A DNA stretch of 64,000 nucleotides, from positions 669,501 through 733,500 of the forward strand of contig JASJOG010000123.1 of assembly GCA_030142905.1 (NCBI GenBank). The letters are read 5' to 3'. The DNA comes from Heliopora coerulea (Eukaryota > Cnidaria > Anthozoa > Scleralcyonacea > Helioporidae). The translations under genes were made by a program, and so were the position numbers. Of the stretch, positions 12,961-25,000 are shown one piece after another; positions within the stretch are counted from its first letter, which is position 1; each line of letters opens with the position of its first letter. The notes beneath the pieces were generated by a model, which was given only the letters and a program-made list of their open reading frames with translations, was not told where the DNA came from and ran no database searches.

Positions 12961-13476
12961 CATGGGATTACGATATTTGTACCAGGGATACGCTAGAAAA
13001 CCTTGGCTGGAAAACAATCGGATAGTCCTTAAAAATCGTGAAAGCAGGATCAGATTCAAAGCTTTAACAGGAAAGCTACCTAATTATCTTTGAGAGTTAT
13101 TCACTAAATGTAAAAATGAAAGCTTAAAATTTACGAAGTAATATTAAACTTTCTTTTGGCTAAACCAAATACAAACTTTCTAGAAAGAAGCTTTACCTAT
13201 AGAGCTGCAAAGTCATTGAACGAACTACCAAGTGAACTAACAGATAGTTGAACAATTTCGGCTACATTATTTAAACAAAAACTTCCTAGAACTCATAACT
13301 GATTAAACAGTTTCATTCATTGTGCTAGGGATATTATGTAAACAGTATGCTCATGTATATAATATTGTGTTCCCTAAATGTAATATATATGTAATCACGG
13401 CCCTTTGAAAACCAGCTTTTGCTGAATAGGCTACCGATCTAAAATAATTTTACTTAAAGATTAAAGATTAAAGTTC
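12961..13476 (+). pseudogene. 5'-truncated non-LTR retrotransposon (LINE) 3' end
   Basis: Broken frames contain the C-terminal signature of jockey/CR1-type reverse transcriptase proteins: around 13165-13250 the frame reads NTNFLERSFTYRAAKSLNEL (first 20 residues), followed by PSELTDS and a stop. Several stops and frameshifts precede it (for example after KLPNYL). The element ends with tandem AAAGATT-type units at about 13458-13476, typical of a LINE 3' tail. Dead 5'-truncated copy; the clade is uncertain. Confidence 0.65.
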
Positions 13477-13479
13477 TAC

Positions 13480-15115
13480 TCTCGTTGAAATGCAAACTTT
13501 TCAAATCACACAGGTTCTTGATCAGTCACGCGGGTTAGTGAATGAACCGCTCCATTCCAATGAATTTGCCCTCGAAATGCAGAAAAGAGTAATGTCTGGC
13601 ACCGAATTCTTCCATTTTATTGTGCCTTGATTTGATAAACATTGAAGTACTCGTGCGCCACAATGACATATGACATGAAACTCTTTTTACACCGAAAGGA
13701 AACAGTAGTGAATCGTAGCATTCCAATTTATGGTTCACTTTTGAGGTCACCTTGTTGTTCGAAACAATACTTCAGAGATTAATCGGCATCCGTAAGAAGA
13801 CAGCCCTTTTCCGTTTCAATTTCAGAGACCAAATCCAAAACGGAAAACAACAATTGCGTTCCCTTGTAATCGGGATCTACATTTGGCAGAATACCAAATA
13901 ACATAATTCTTGACTGTTTTGAAAAGAATGAGTGCTTAGTAATGAAGACATATACACGAGAACATAGCGGGAACATAGAAAGACTGGCCGATGAACGAGA
14001 TCTCTAAAGAAAGTCAGAGGTATTGATTGAATTTTGCGAACTCAAAATGACAATCACATACCCAACGCCCGTAGCTATAAATTTCATTCTTTTTAACTAG
14101 TTATGTACTTCCTGACTGGCTGAAACTCGGCGAATTCGTTTAAGCTCTTTATTGACTGTCGAATACAAAGACAAATTAGGCAATTCAAGCGCTGTCGGAA
14201 AGTAGGTGGCTTGTCCATTTTTCTTGGAGGTCTACATAGTAACAGCTCTTAGAGGTACACAATTATCCGGTTAACTCATTAGGGCCTTCCGGACTTACTA
14301 CTCCATTAGCGAGCGAATCCAAAGCAGATTTTATACCCTGACGCAACATTACATGCCTCAGGTTGAGTAACTGAATACGACAATTGTTTCGTTCAGCCGT
14401 TAAAAATATTATCGACCGCCTACTCAGTTCTCTTAAACGCCATTGTATTGCTTTGTCTCTTTGGTTTGTTCAAGCAGGAGATCTCGAACTTCAAAAAAGA
14501 ATAGCATATTTCGAATAAGTGCATTAATCGAGAAGTGTTCCCTGTTATTAATTTGAATCATTTTAAGGACATATAAGTTACAAATAAGACAATAAATTTC
14601 ATCCCTTTCTGAGCGTTATGTGACAAGTACTTCAAGAGCAGCTTTATTCGAGGGACAGATTTCTTACTGTAAGAATTTTTGCGAGATTTTGAGTGGCAGA
14701 ATGCAAGATTAAGACTGTCGGCCTGAAAGGTCTTTTAAAATGTTAGGGCCAAACGGTTAACAAAACATGGCAGCTTTGTAGTTATTGATCAATAACTCTT
14801 ATGACGTGAAAATTCACGCCATTCGCATAGCTTCATGATGTTGGTCTTCTAACTGAATCAAAACTTACTTTAATGATGATGGGAACTTATGATGGAACAC
14901 TTTCAAACATAAGTGACCCAAAGTGATCACAAGTGAACTCAGAAAACGGACGAGAGCAAATGAGACGGCAAGCTGAGATAAATACAACAAGCTGCTTAGG
15001 CAGCGCGTGCAATATCCAGAAAAACGTGCGAGGCAAATGGGAAAGTACAGACAGGCAACTTCTGATGATTGAGGCTTTGTTCTATTATGTTAATTAACTT
15101 TTAGTTATAAGGTGT
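13480..15115. other. intergenic, no gene recognised
   Basis: No coding or repeat structure recognised apart from chance minus-strand frames at 13535-13976. Confidence 0.4.
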
Positions 15116-15119
15116 CGTT

Positions 15120-15402
15120 TTTTGTTACGTTGTGTATGTCATGTCAAGTGTTGTGTTATGTTGTACTTTGCTGTGTTATTTCATGTGATGTTATGTCATG
15201 TTATGTCAGGTTATGTCATCATTGCCATGTGTTATGTTATTTCTATGTTACGCCATGTTTTGTCATATAATATTACGTAATGTTATGTTATGTTACGTTA
15301 TGCCATGTTATGTTATGCTATGTTATGCTATGTTATGTAATGTTATGTTATGCTATGTAATGTTATGTTATGTTACGTTATGTTATGTTATGTTACGTTA
15401 TG
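15120..15402. repeat. TTATG/TATGT simple array, left segment
   Basis: Near-perfect repetition of TTATG with variants TTACG, CTATG and TCATG. The same array resumes at 17663-17797, 18076-18209 and 18677-18797, so it was one array split by insertions. Confidence 0.9.
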
Positions 15403-17661
15403 GCCCCGGTTTTCAAATGGTGGGTTCCGACCCAAAGTTGGGTCGCAAGTGATTTTCGAGTAGGTCGCGGTGATGTGCATGGGTCGTATGGGTCGCGGGC
15501 GTGGGAACCGGGTCACCAGTCTCTATATTGGCTCGCGATCGCATTTTCCCGGAAAAAATGCACTGAAGGTGTTACCAAAAATATGTTTTCCGGGAAAAAT
15601 TTAGTGCACCAGCCTCTGGAAGCTTATTGTGACTGTTGAGTACTGTGAAACAGTCAATATCTACACCTGATCTATACGCGAACTACCGCGAACATGGCTA
15701 GCTCTTCCAAACAACCTAGACGATCTATCCTTCCTGTTTATTTGGATTTGTATAGTGTTATTGAATATTCAGGAGCGTGTATTTGTGTTGTGTGTCAGAA
15801 GACAATCGCAAACGAATCGATGAAACCTAACAAGTTGGAACGACACATGAATACTCATGCCAAACTAGCCAAGTTGGATAAAGACGCTCGTAAACGTGCT
15901 TTTCAAAAATGTAGCGAACAATACCTGAAATCGGTGAAATTGCTCACGGATTCGCTAACCGAGAAAGATAAAATTGCTATTTTCACCTATAAAGCTGCCT
16001 TTGTATCGGCCAAAAATAAGCGGCCATTTGTTGAAGGTGAATCAGTCATCAAACCATGTTTGATAAATTTTGTCGATATTTTCGAAGATCAACCATTCGG
16101 AAAGAAAAAAAAATCCATTGCCAATTCTATTCCTATGAGTGACAATACAATGCAAAGGCGGACGGTCGAGTGTGCTGAAGACATCAGTGACCAAATCCTG
16201 GCAGACTTCAAGGCGTCCCCTGCGAAGAGTTTGGCCCTCGATGAATCTGCGGACATTACCTCTGACCCTCAATTGGCAATTTACGGCAGATACATCAAGG
16301 GTGATATTGTAATGGAGGAGCCACTTGCTTTTCTGCCATTGAAACTGAATACCACAGGACAAGATATTTACGATAAGGTCACAGAGTTCCTGACTCGTGT
16401 CAACGTTGCTTGGGACGACATCATTGAAGTAAATGTTGATGGCGCCCATTCCATGTTCGGGAAGAATATTGGATTGAGAGGTATTTTGACTAGATTACAC
16501 TCGAATGTGCAAGTCGATCACTGTATTATACACTGGCAAGCTCTTGCTGCGAAACACCTATCTGAGCCATTCGATGCTGTGATGAAGATTGCTGTCACGT
16601 CTATCAATTTCGTCAAGTCAAGGGATCTGAATAACAGGATGTTTCGCAAACTGTGCAGTGGTATGGACGCGGAATATGACAATCTGCTTTTTTTCAACGC
16701 AGTTAGGTGGCTTTCGCGAGGCAAGTCTCTCAAACGACTTTTTATTTTGAGATCAGAAATGGAACAATTCTTGTCCGCAAAAGACCATCAGCATGCCAAA
16801 GAATTCGGCGATCCACATTTCCTGTCCAAACTGGCGTTACTGTTGGACGTTTTCTAACATATGAACTTTCTGAATACGAACCTGCAAGGTCGCGATACCT
16901 TCGTCTTTGACCTTCACCGTACGGTTCGAGCTTTCATCCGAAAGATCGATGTAATGATAGCTCAAGTAAAAGAGCAGGAGTTCAGCAGCTTCCCCTGTTA
17001 TCTGGAATTCCAGGCGACGGCTGATATAGAATTTGCCGAAGACGTCAACTATTCGGTGGCAATTAGATCGCTCTGTGACTACCTTGCCTAATTGAAGATC
17101 AATTTCGAAGACAGGTTTCCATCTGTTTCTGAAAACCACGACATCATCATTTCACCATTCAAGGTGGATGCTACTAAAGTGGATCAATTTGGACTTGAAA
17201 TAGCTGAACTGCAAGAGGATGATGAAGCTAAGATAGACTTTGAAAAGGATTCTCTTCCTGTGTTCTGGCTGACCAGACCTATTGACAGGTACCCAAAACT
17301 GAGACAAAGGGCAACCGAAGCACTGTGCCGCTTTGGAACTACTTAGGTGTGTGAGATGACGTTCTCCTCTAGGGCTTTCATTAAGAATAAGTATAGGAGT
17401 CGGTTGACCCATGAAAATCTACAGTGGTGTATGATTTGGGCCACCACCTCGTACACGCCAAGGTACGAGAAATTAATTAAGAAGGACTAAAATTGGTAAG
17501 CTGTTGATGTTTAAAGTGACAACAATAAAAATCTTGACGTTTTACAAATGATGCTGTCATATATCATGTCGTTGTTGGTTTAGGTGTACAAGGTTTGGGT
17601 CGCGGGACACACGCTGAGAGCGAAAGTTGGGTAGCCATGAAAATCTCGTGAAAACCGGGGT
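15403..17661 (+). mobile_element. hAT (ZBED/Buster-like) DNA transposon inserted in the TTATG array
   Basis: The left end carries CCCCGGTTTTCA (from 15404) and the right end carries its inverse, TGAAAACCGGGG after one substitution (CGTGAAAACCGGGG, ending 17660). The array on both sides makes the 8 bp duplication hard to prove; ACGTTATG and ATGTTATG flank it. Just inside the ends are GGGTCGC words, in direct orientation on the left and again near 17600. The element contains one decayed transposase frame. Confidence 0.8.
15694..17490 (+). pseudogene. hAT transposase (ZBED5/SCAND3-like), three in-frame stops
   Basis: One reading frame of 599 codons from ATG 15694, interrupted only by TAA at 16855, TAA at 17089 and TAG at 17344, ending at TAA 17488. 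There is no frameshift. The N-terminus has a BED-type zinc finger (CVVC near residues 30-33, then H..H in LERHMNTH). The middle has the RNase H-like part with LDESADIT (first acidic residue region) and VDGAHSMFGK. After the third stop the frame continues VCEMTFSS...KNKYRSRL, the usual hAT C-terminal dimerisation segment. The third stop falls where relatives have Tyr (TAC to TAG). In autonomous relatives this enzyme cuts and pastes the element; this copy should be inactive unless stops are read through. Assignment is from remembered family motifs. Confidence 0.85.
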
Positions 17662-17662
17662 G

Positions 17663-17797
17663 TCATGTTATGTTATGTTATGCAATGTTATGCAATGTTA
17701 TGTAAGTGACGTGACGTGGACATGGCCATGACATGACATGAAATGACATGTCATGTTGTGTTATGTAATGTTATATGTTATGTCATATTATGTTTAA
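17663..17797. repeat. TTATG array, second segment
   Basis: Continuation of the array after the hAT insertion, mixed with ACATG/ATGAC inverted words around 17705-17755. Confidence 0.85.
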
Positions 17798-18052
17798 AAT
17801 TTCAAGGACACGAGAATACTTTTTAAAGACATGTTTCGGCAAAACTCATGCCATCTTCAGTTTACAGAGTGATGTTTGTAAGACCTTAAATAGAAATTAC
17901 AAAGTGAATAAATTAACTTATTACATTGACGATATGCTAAGATGATTAATGATTAACTAATTACAGTGACGATATGCTAAGATGATTAAAGATGGCATAA
18001 GTCTTGCCGAAACATGTTTTTAAAAAGTATTCTCGCGTCTTTGAAATTTATA
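17798..18052. mobile_element. inverted pair of Penelope-type hammerhead repeats
   Basis: Arms of roughly 65 bp (17799-17863 and 17988-18052) are inverted copies; both contain GAATACTTTTTAAA and the GGCA...TGCC hairpin. The minus strand of the left arm reads CTGAAGA, a GGCA/TGCC stem-loop, then GAAACATGTC, which is the hammerhead core order (17828-17860). The right arm, on the plus strand, is decayed (TTAAAGA...GAAACATGTT). Between the arms GACGATATGCTAAGATGATTA is partly duplicated. Such ribozymes are known from Penelope-like retroelement terminal repeats; no reverse transcriptase remains here. Confidence 0.7.
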
Positions 18053-18075
18053 ACTATCTTTTTCCTAACAAGAAG

Positions 18076-18209
18076 TTTTATGTCATGTTGTTGTCATGTT
18101 ATGTCATGTTTTATGTTATGCTATGTAACGTTGTTATTTGTTATGTCACATCGTTATGTTACGTTGTTGACAAGTTATATCATTTTTTTGTTATGTCATA
18201 TGTTGTGTT
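18076..18209. repeat. TTATG array, third segment
   Basis: TTATGTCATG and GTTATG units, resuming after the hammerhead inverted pair. Confidence 0.85.
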
Positions 18210-18676
18210 CAGGGCCCGTAGCTATCGGTAGGGGCAAGGGGGCAGTTGCTCCCCCCAGAAAATCAAGGTGATTCGTTTGCAAGAAACTAATAAAAACAAT
18301 TTTAAAACTCGTTAATTAGTTTTAAAGAACAATTTTCAGTTGTTTGTATGATTACTTTTTACGAACTTTAACCACTAACAGCCACCCAGATGAAACATCA
18401 ACCAAAGTCAAAGCACATCAAACACGACGTGACACCTCAGACATTGATTACCGCTGAGTGGCGTGGCACTAAACTTTTTTTTCTAAACCAGTCCAACCTA
18501 AGTTGTTGTTATCAGTGACAACTGACGTGATAACTCCGATCCATTATGAATACTTCGTTTATCCGAGGTCCAGTGTGCGACCCTTATCCCATATCATAAC
18601 GTAAATGATAAGTAGCATCCATTAACTGTTTATGTCCTTTGCCCCCCCCGATCAAAAAATCCTAGCTACGTTCCTG
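18210..18676. mobile_element. hAT-like MITE
   Basis: Termini CAGGGCCCGTAGCTA and, from the right, CAGGAACGTAGCTAGG. G-rich and C-rich tracts lie just inside both ends (GGGGCAAGGGGG; CCCCCCCCGATC). Only a 5 bp GTGTT match flanks it, possibly because the surrounding array has changed. Non-coding. Confidence 0.7.
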
Positions 18677-18797
18677 GTGTTATGTTGTTTTATGTTATTT
18701 TATGGTATGTTTGATGTCATGTCATGTTATGTTGTTATGTTGTTATATTATGTTATGTTACGTTACGTTACGTTATGTTGTGTTATGTTACGTTATA
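18677..18797. repeat. TTATG array, fourth segment
   Basis: TTATG, TTACG and TTGTTATG units up to GTTATAATGAC, where the array ends. The roughly 300 bases to the next exon hold nothing recognisable. Confidence 0.85.
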
Positions 18798-19097
18798 ATG
18801 ACTAGCAAATGACGTGCCGTTGGCCAAGCAAGCAAAAGAGATAGGCAAAACACCCATAGCACATAAAAAGCTTTCGATGAGTTCAAAACTAGTGTTTCCA
18901 GCTAAACAGAGGTTGCTCCACCTGCAAAGTTAACGTCAGCAATTAAAAAATCCGTTAAATCCTGCACTAAAATGCCTGGTATTAAATTAATCGAGTGATC
19001 AGTGTAGAAAATATAATCTCATTCAATTTTGCCCAAACTAGTTCAAACTACTTTGTTCAAACTAGTTTAAACTACTCTTTTTTCCTTTCATTCAAAG

Positions 19098-22000
19098 CAT
19101 CCTCAAGTGAAAGCCCAACACCATATCAATTCATCGTAATTACGGAAGAGGACACCGAAGTCAACCTTCAAATTCAAGACTTCCACAAAGAAGTCACATT
19201 GGGTCCAACCATGCTTATAACCAAACCCCCGGCGCATGGCTCGCTTGCTTGCACCGCTGGTCAAAAAGACATCGACCAAATGGACGAGCACTGCAGTGTT
19301 ACAACTTCATATCTACCGGCCAAGGATTATTCGGGAGAAGACAGGTTTAAATACTTCTTCTTGTACGAGAACCGTACTACGGCTTCCGAAGACGAGTATG
19401 AAGTTCGGTTCATAATCCGACCGAAACCCGACGGTATTGTAGCGAAGACAGACGATGTGTTGATGAAGAAATCAGACGGATTTATCCATATTCCAGTGCT
19501 TAAGAACGATAAATACATAGACAATCCAGACGTCTGCATAACAAAAGGCCATGGAAGACAGGATGACGGTGTTGAGATTAAATTTAAAGATATAGCGCCT
19601 GAGCTTGGCATGGACGCTGTACAGTCGGCCATTCCGTCAAGTCCTGACTGTCTATTTGACCATTACGACCCAACTTTAAAAACCTGGATCAAGGGTTCGT
19701 TCTGTTTGCCAGAGCAAAGTGCGGGCGCAGGTGCAACAGCAGACTACGATAACGACGGTCTCATGGATATTTACTACGCACGCGTGGACGGTGCTGATCA
19801 GCTCTGGCGTAACCTTGGAAACGGTTCGTTTGAGCTGATGACCACTGACGCTAACCTCACCAACACATTAAATCATCGGTCGTCCGGCGTTACTTGGGCA
19901 GATGTTGACAACGATGGTGACATGGACCTGTTCATTGCCACCATGGCGGAAGACAGATTTTATTTCTATGTCAATGATGGCATGGGTCATTTTAGTGAGC
20001 AGGCTATGAAACGAGGTCTCGCTTTAAGACCTCAGATCCCGCCGTTTAAGACTAGCACAATGACTGTGGCTCTTGGAGATTACAATAAGGATGGTAAGCA
20101 TTAGAAAATAAGTTCATATTGTTTTATTGCTCTCAACACTAGTGAGTCAATACATTCACAGTATGTCATACTGTTGTGTGTTGCTGCATTTATTGCAACA
20201 ACATGTAAGAATAGTATTGGGCCATTTGTAAGGGTCAGTGACAGTCTCAGCGCCAGCATCAGTGCCACTACCAGTGCAAGAGCTAGCACCGTTGTTAGTG
20301 TCAGTGCGAGTTTCAGTATGTGTCAAAGAGGAAGCGCGTGAACGTCGGGGTAACTATTGCTGTCAGAATTGGCGCTTGTGTTATTTTTATCATTGTCATT
20401 ATGTATCGCTGTGTTTGCTGCTGTTATTAGAGAGTTTAAGCAAGCTAGTACGGCGACAGCATTTAACACAGTAGCTTAACTTTACACATTTGAATAGAAT
20501 TATATATGGTTCTACTAACCTTGTAATGAGTTGTGAATGTTGTTTACACCTCTGAAACTCTTCTCAGCAGCTCAGGTCAGTATGTTAATGGTTAAAAGCT
20601 CCGAAACATCTTACATATTATGTGTTAACGTAGTCGTGGAACCGTGGAAATGTCCTCGACGACGTACTGTGTAGACGTAAGACGGTGTTGAAAACACTCT
20701 TAGGACTTCGAATTATTCATTCCTATTGTTTCGAATGACCATGTCTACTGCAAGAACACGTTGCCGTAGTGTTTGCCATAGTGTTTGCCATAGTGTTTGC
20801 TTAAACTCCCTATTATCGTGGCTGTTGTTCGTTTGCTAGTGGATGTTGTTGCTGTTGCCGTTTCTGTTGCCGTTTCTGTTGCCGTTTCTGTTGCCGTTTC
20901 TGTTGCCGTTTCTGTTGTAGTTCAACTGTTGGGATCTTTATCTTCATTGTTTGTTCTCTTTTATCTTTACATTCATTTAATTTTCATTTAATACTTCTTT
21001 TCTCGTACCGGTTTACATAACCATAGTGCCACAAAAATCTCTTTCAGCCGGCTTCTCGGTAGTTTAACGAAGCGGTTTATTTTATGAGTGGCTCATTCTT
21101 ACTCTCCATCTTGTTCATACCCACCAGGTTGGTTAGACTTTTATACGACAGAGTGGCTCCCGCATTTAGACCAGAGCTACGACTACCATCAGGGTAACCA
21201 TTCTTTGGCCAGACTTCTGAAGAATTTAGGAGCAGAAGGAAAGCCAGGTTTGTACAACCACTTAAGAAAATAGTTTTAAATGGGACAACTGAGAATGAAT
21301 AAAAATCCTGGTCAGTATACAATTTGATATTTCCGTAAGTATATTCCAGGAACCCTACTTAATTTAACCCTTTCTTGTACGAGACGTCTCCCCTTGACGA
21401 GTAAAATTGTCTGGCATTAGCCAGAGCAAAGTTGAAAAGTTGGGTACGGACCAGAGACAGTCGACTGCCAAGCTTTTTGCCTTTGAACGTTTGGTTGAAA
21501 ACTTTAATCTACAGATTAAAGAAAGAAGGAGAATTAAAAGTAAAGGAAGTGTCAGGAGTCTCTAAATATAACGATTACAAACAAAGGGAGGATTAATGGT
21601 TGGGTGAAGGATTCAGGATAAGTGAAGGTAAAAGAAGTGTCAGAAGTGAGATGTCAGACAAGGGAAAGTGGACTAGAGCCAATATTTCCATTTAGAGACG
21701 GTTTGAGTTTTTCAATAAGTAAACTTTCTTAACTTTAGTATCACAAAGACGAAGCGCATGAGATATGGGATAGCCGTAAACGCCAACTTCGTTAACTTAT
21801 CTCAAAAATTAAAATATACGTGGACATTTTGATTCCTAAATTAGTCTTGATATGTTAATTTTTGATATTCAATTTTTTTTAAAAAAATTTAAGATATTAA
21901 GTTTGTATGTTAGATATATGAGAGCTTGGAAATATCTTAAGATGATAGATGAATGATCGTCAAGCCCTATGATCAGAAAAACGATTTCTGAGCCCCAGAC

Positions 22001-25000
22001 GGGGATCGAACCCGCAACCTTCTGATGACCAGTAAGACGCTCTAACCGTTGAGCTACCAAGACTCAGATGGCGAGCCAAGGTGCAAGTTCAACATATATG
22101 TGCGACCTAAGTGGAAGCCACTATATATTGATAATGATAGATGAAGTTTGTATGTTAGATATATGAGAGCTTGGAGATATCTTATGATGATAGATGAATG
22201 ATCGGCAGGCCCTATACGAGGGCTTGACGATCATTCATCTATCATCTTAAGATATTAACTTTTCTCTGCTCTTTGAGTTTCTTGGTTAAAAAAAATAATA
22301 ACGTGATTTGTTGGGGGAAACTGAGGGCGATGCAAGGAACAGGGCTCTTAACCTTTTGTTAAATTGGGATACTTATTATTTAGCTGGCTCTTGTTGAGGG
22401 CAAGGTGCCCCGAGTTACGTTGACATAACGCCGATTTGCATTCCTCCATAACGAACCACTGATGTCTTTGTGCTTCTATAGGTTATTTCGAAGATGTCAC
22501 CGTTGAAGTTGGTCTTCAGACTCAACCTCATCCGCGAACTCGTGCTGATGAACGGTCGGGCCTCACAAATCTCTCTCCATATCATGTGAAAAGTATCGGA
22601 CTCTTCAAAGACATTATGCCAGGACCGTACAGCTTATCGGCCATGTTTACCGATCTTGATAACGATGGTGAGTGGAAAACGAATCATGGACAGAGTTAAT
22701 ACCTTATGATAACATATACTTCGCAGATGTATAGTGTTTTTCTGCCAATCTAATTGGTTGCTCTATCTCGAAATTTCATGCACTGCTCACATTTGAGCAA
22801 AACAAGATGGCTTCCTGGTTTGCGTCAGTTGCGGAAGAAGAAAGTTGTTTTGAATAAACGAAGCCGCCGTGCCAAAAATTACTAAAAAAGCATTGAAATT
22901 TGGCATTAAAGTGTTCAGAGATATGAATTTCATCTACGTTTTAGCGACAAAATGTACTCAGGATGTGTTAGAAATGTTTTGTTGACCAAGGACGAGCGGG
23001 CGACAAGACGTCGTTCCGTAAAACTGTTTTAAAAATTTTAAAAAAATTTATATGAGAAAACAATTATGCGAGCTATGCGTGGCTTGGTAAATATTCACCA
23101 CTATTCACCTCCACTTCGGTGAATAATTGTAATAATTGTAATAATTTGACAAACGACGATTGGGGCTTCTTGTACGGAGAGTTGTAGTGCTGAATATATT
23201 ATCTGGCAAATTTTGGAAAGGAACTTTTGATTGATTTATTGCATGGTATAAGAATATATTCATAGCAGATGTTATATGGGATACCCGAACAATGATATCC
23301 AAAAGTAAAGTACTGAGCAGGCAGGGTTGAACAGCGAATCAAAAGCGAAAAGAGTCAAGCAAATGCCAATATTTACGAGTGGAGACACTGGCGTTTTGAG
23401 TGAAGTCCTTTGGTCGGAGTGAAACGAAGGGCCATCGCTCGAAACGTCGATATCTGCTCTCGTAAGTTTCTGCATATCAGTGACCCTTTGGACATATAAG
23501 GGATATAAGAGCTTACTTTTGTTTTAAAGCTTATCAAAGTACTCGTTCTATTCCTGCTCACGGGAACCATATGTTTATGTATACTTATCACTATTCTTAC
23601 TTTGCCCTAGGCAACCTAGATTTGGCGATTAGTGGCGACTTCTTCACCAGCCGCTTACACTGGGGAACGGCGAATGGCACGTTTGTTGACGGCACGACAG
23701 AAGCCGGAGTTGCGTCGGAAGAAAACGGAATGGGGTCAACGGTTGCTGATTTTGATAATGACGGCCGGCAAGACTGGTTTGTCACTAGCATTTACATGAG
23801 TGAAAAATACCGCAAGCCTTACTTTGAAGCTTACGGCAAGGGAGGTGGAATGATCTTCGGGTATACAGGAAACCGTCTGTATAAGAACCGAGGTGATCGG
23901 AAGTTCACGGATGAAACAGATCTTTCGGGTTTGAGGCCCGGATGGTGGGCCTGGGGAGCAGCGTTCTTCGATTTTGACAACGATGGCGATTTAGACGTGA
24001 TACATACAAACGGTTTTGACGACACGGAAAGTACGGACTTTGATTTCTTGCATCATACAGCAACTTTACTGTACGAGAACCGTTATGCAGATTCTGGAAA
24101 CGTGAGCTTTGATTCAGTAGGGGATAGCAAGGGCGTTACAGACCGAAGGGATGGCAGGGGACTCTTCGTGTTTGATTTCGACAATGATGGTGATCAAGAT
24201 GTTTATATTGTGTCAAACTGCGAGAAACCTGTGTTTTACCGGAACGACGGAGGGAATAGCAGAGACTGGATTAGAGTCAAAGTGTTGGAGGCAGAAGTCG
24301 AGAGAGAAAGTCTAGGCGCAAAAGTTTATCTTTTTTCTCCGAAATTTCGTCGCGAACTGTTGCGAGAAATTCGAAGTGTCTCAGCATTCTCTGCCCAAGG
24401 AGAATCCGTCGCGCATTTTGGTTTGGCTATGGAATCCGCACAGAGGTTTACAGTTCGTGTTCATTGGCCTGTGACAAACAACACGCGTATTATTGAGAAT
24501 GTGCCGAGGAGAACCTTGTTGGTTGTTCGTGATTTGCGAGGACGAAGAAATTCCGTCGAGGTAATGTCTTCTCCGGACGAGTCTCTCTCCGAATGTCGTA
24601 AAATGCAGGTCACCTCAATTAGCAAGCTTCCTGCCCACGGAAGTGTGGTACGTCATCACAACTACGTCACATATTACCCTACCCCAGGTTTCACGGGCGA
24701 AGACAGTTTTGACTACGTGGTAAGCGATGGTATCACGTCGACTACAGGAAAAGTGAAAGTGAAAGTAAGTCCGAGAGTACGCGGTTCTTTACTCAACTAC
24801 AAAGCTATGTTTGTGTCAAAATGTGGTTGTTTTTGTATTATTTACTACTTTAAATTATAAAAACATATTCTAGAAAAATTTCAAAGATACAACAGCTTTG
24901 AATCTCGTTTGTAAAACAGGCTGCAACTTATGATCTTAGTTATACTGAGCTTCAAAACGTTCTATGTTGCTTGATAGGTAGAAGAGTCAGAAGACAACAA

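Noticed and set aside
18995..19097. Start of the fusion gene at 18995
   Set aside because: The frame begins with GTG, has no ATG, and a clear acceptor (TTCATTCAAAG) sits at 19097, so this stretch is intron.
21990..22065. Functional tRNA (anticodon GGT) on the minus strand
   Set aside because: The cloverleaf is plausible, but the same head recurs at 43061-43136 with a shared non-tRNA body and there is a mismatch in the anticodon stem; it is a SINE head.
23420..23455. Hammerhead-like CGCTCGAAACGTC on the plus strand
   Set aside because: The 3' half of the core is present but CTGANGA is replaced by GTGAAACGA and stem II does not form well.
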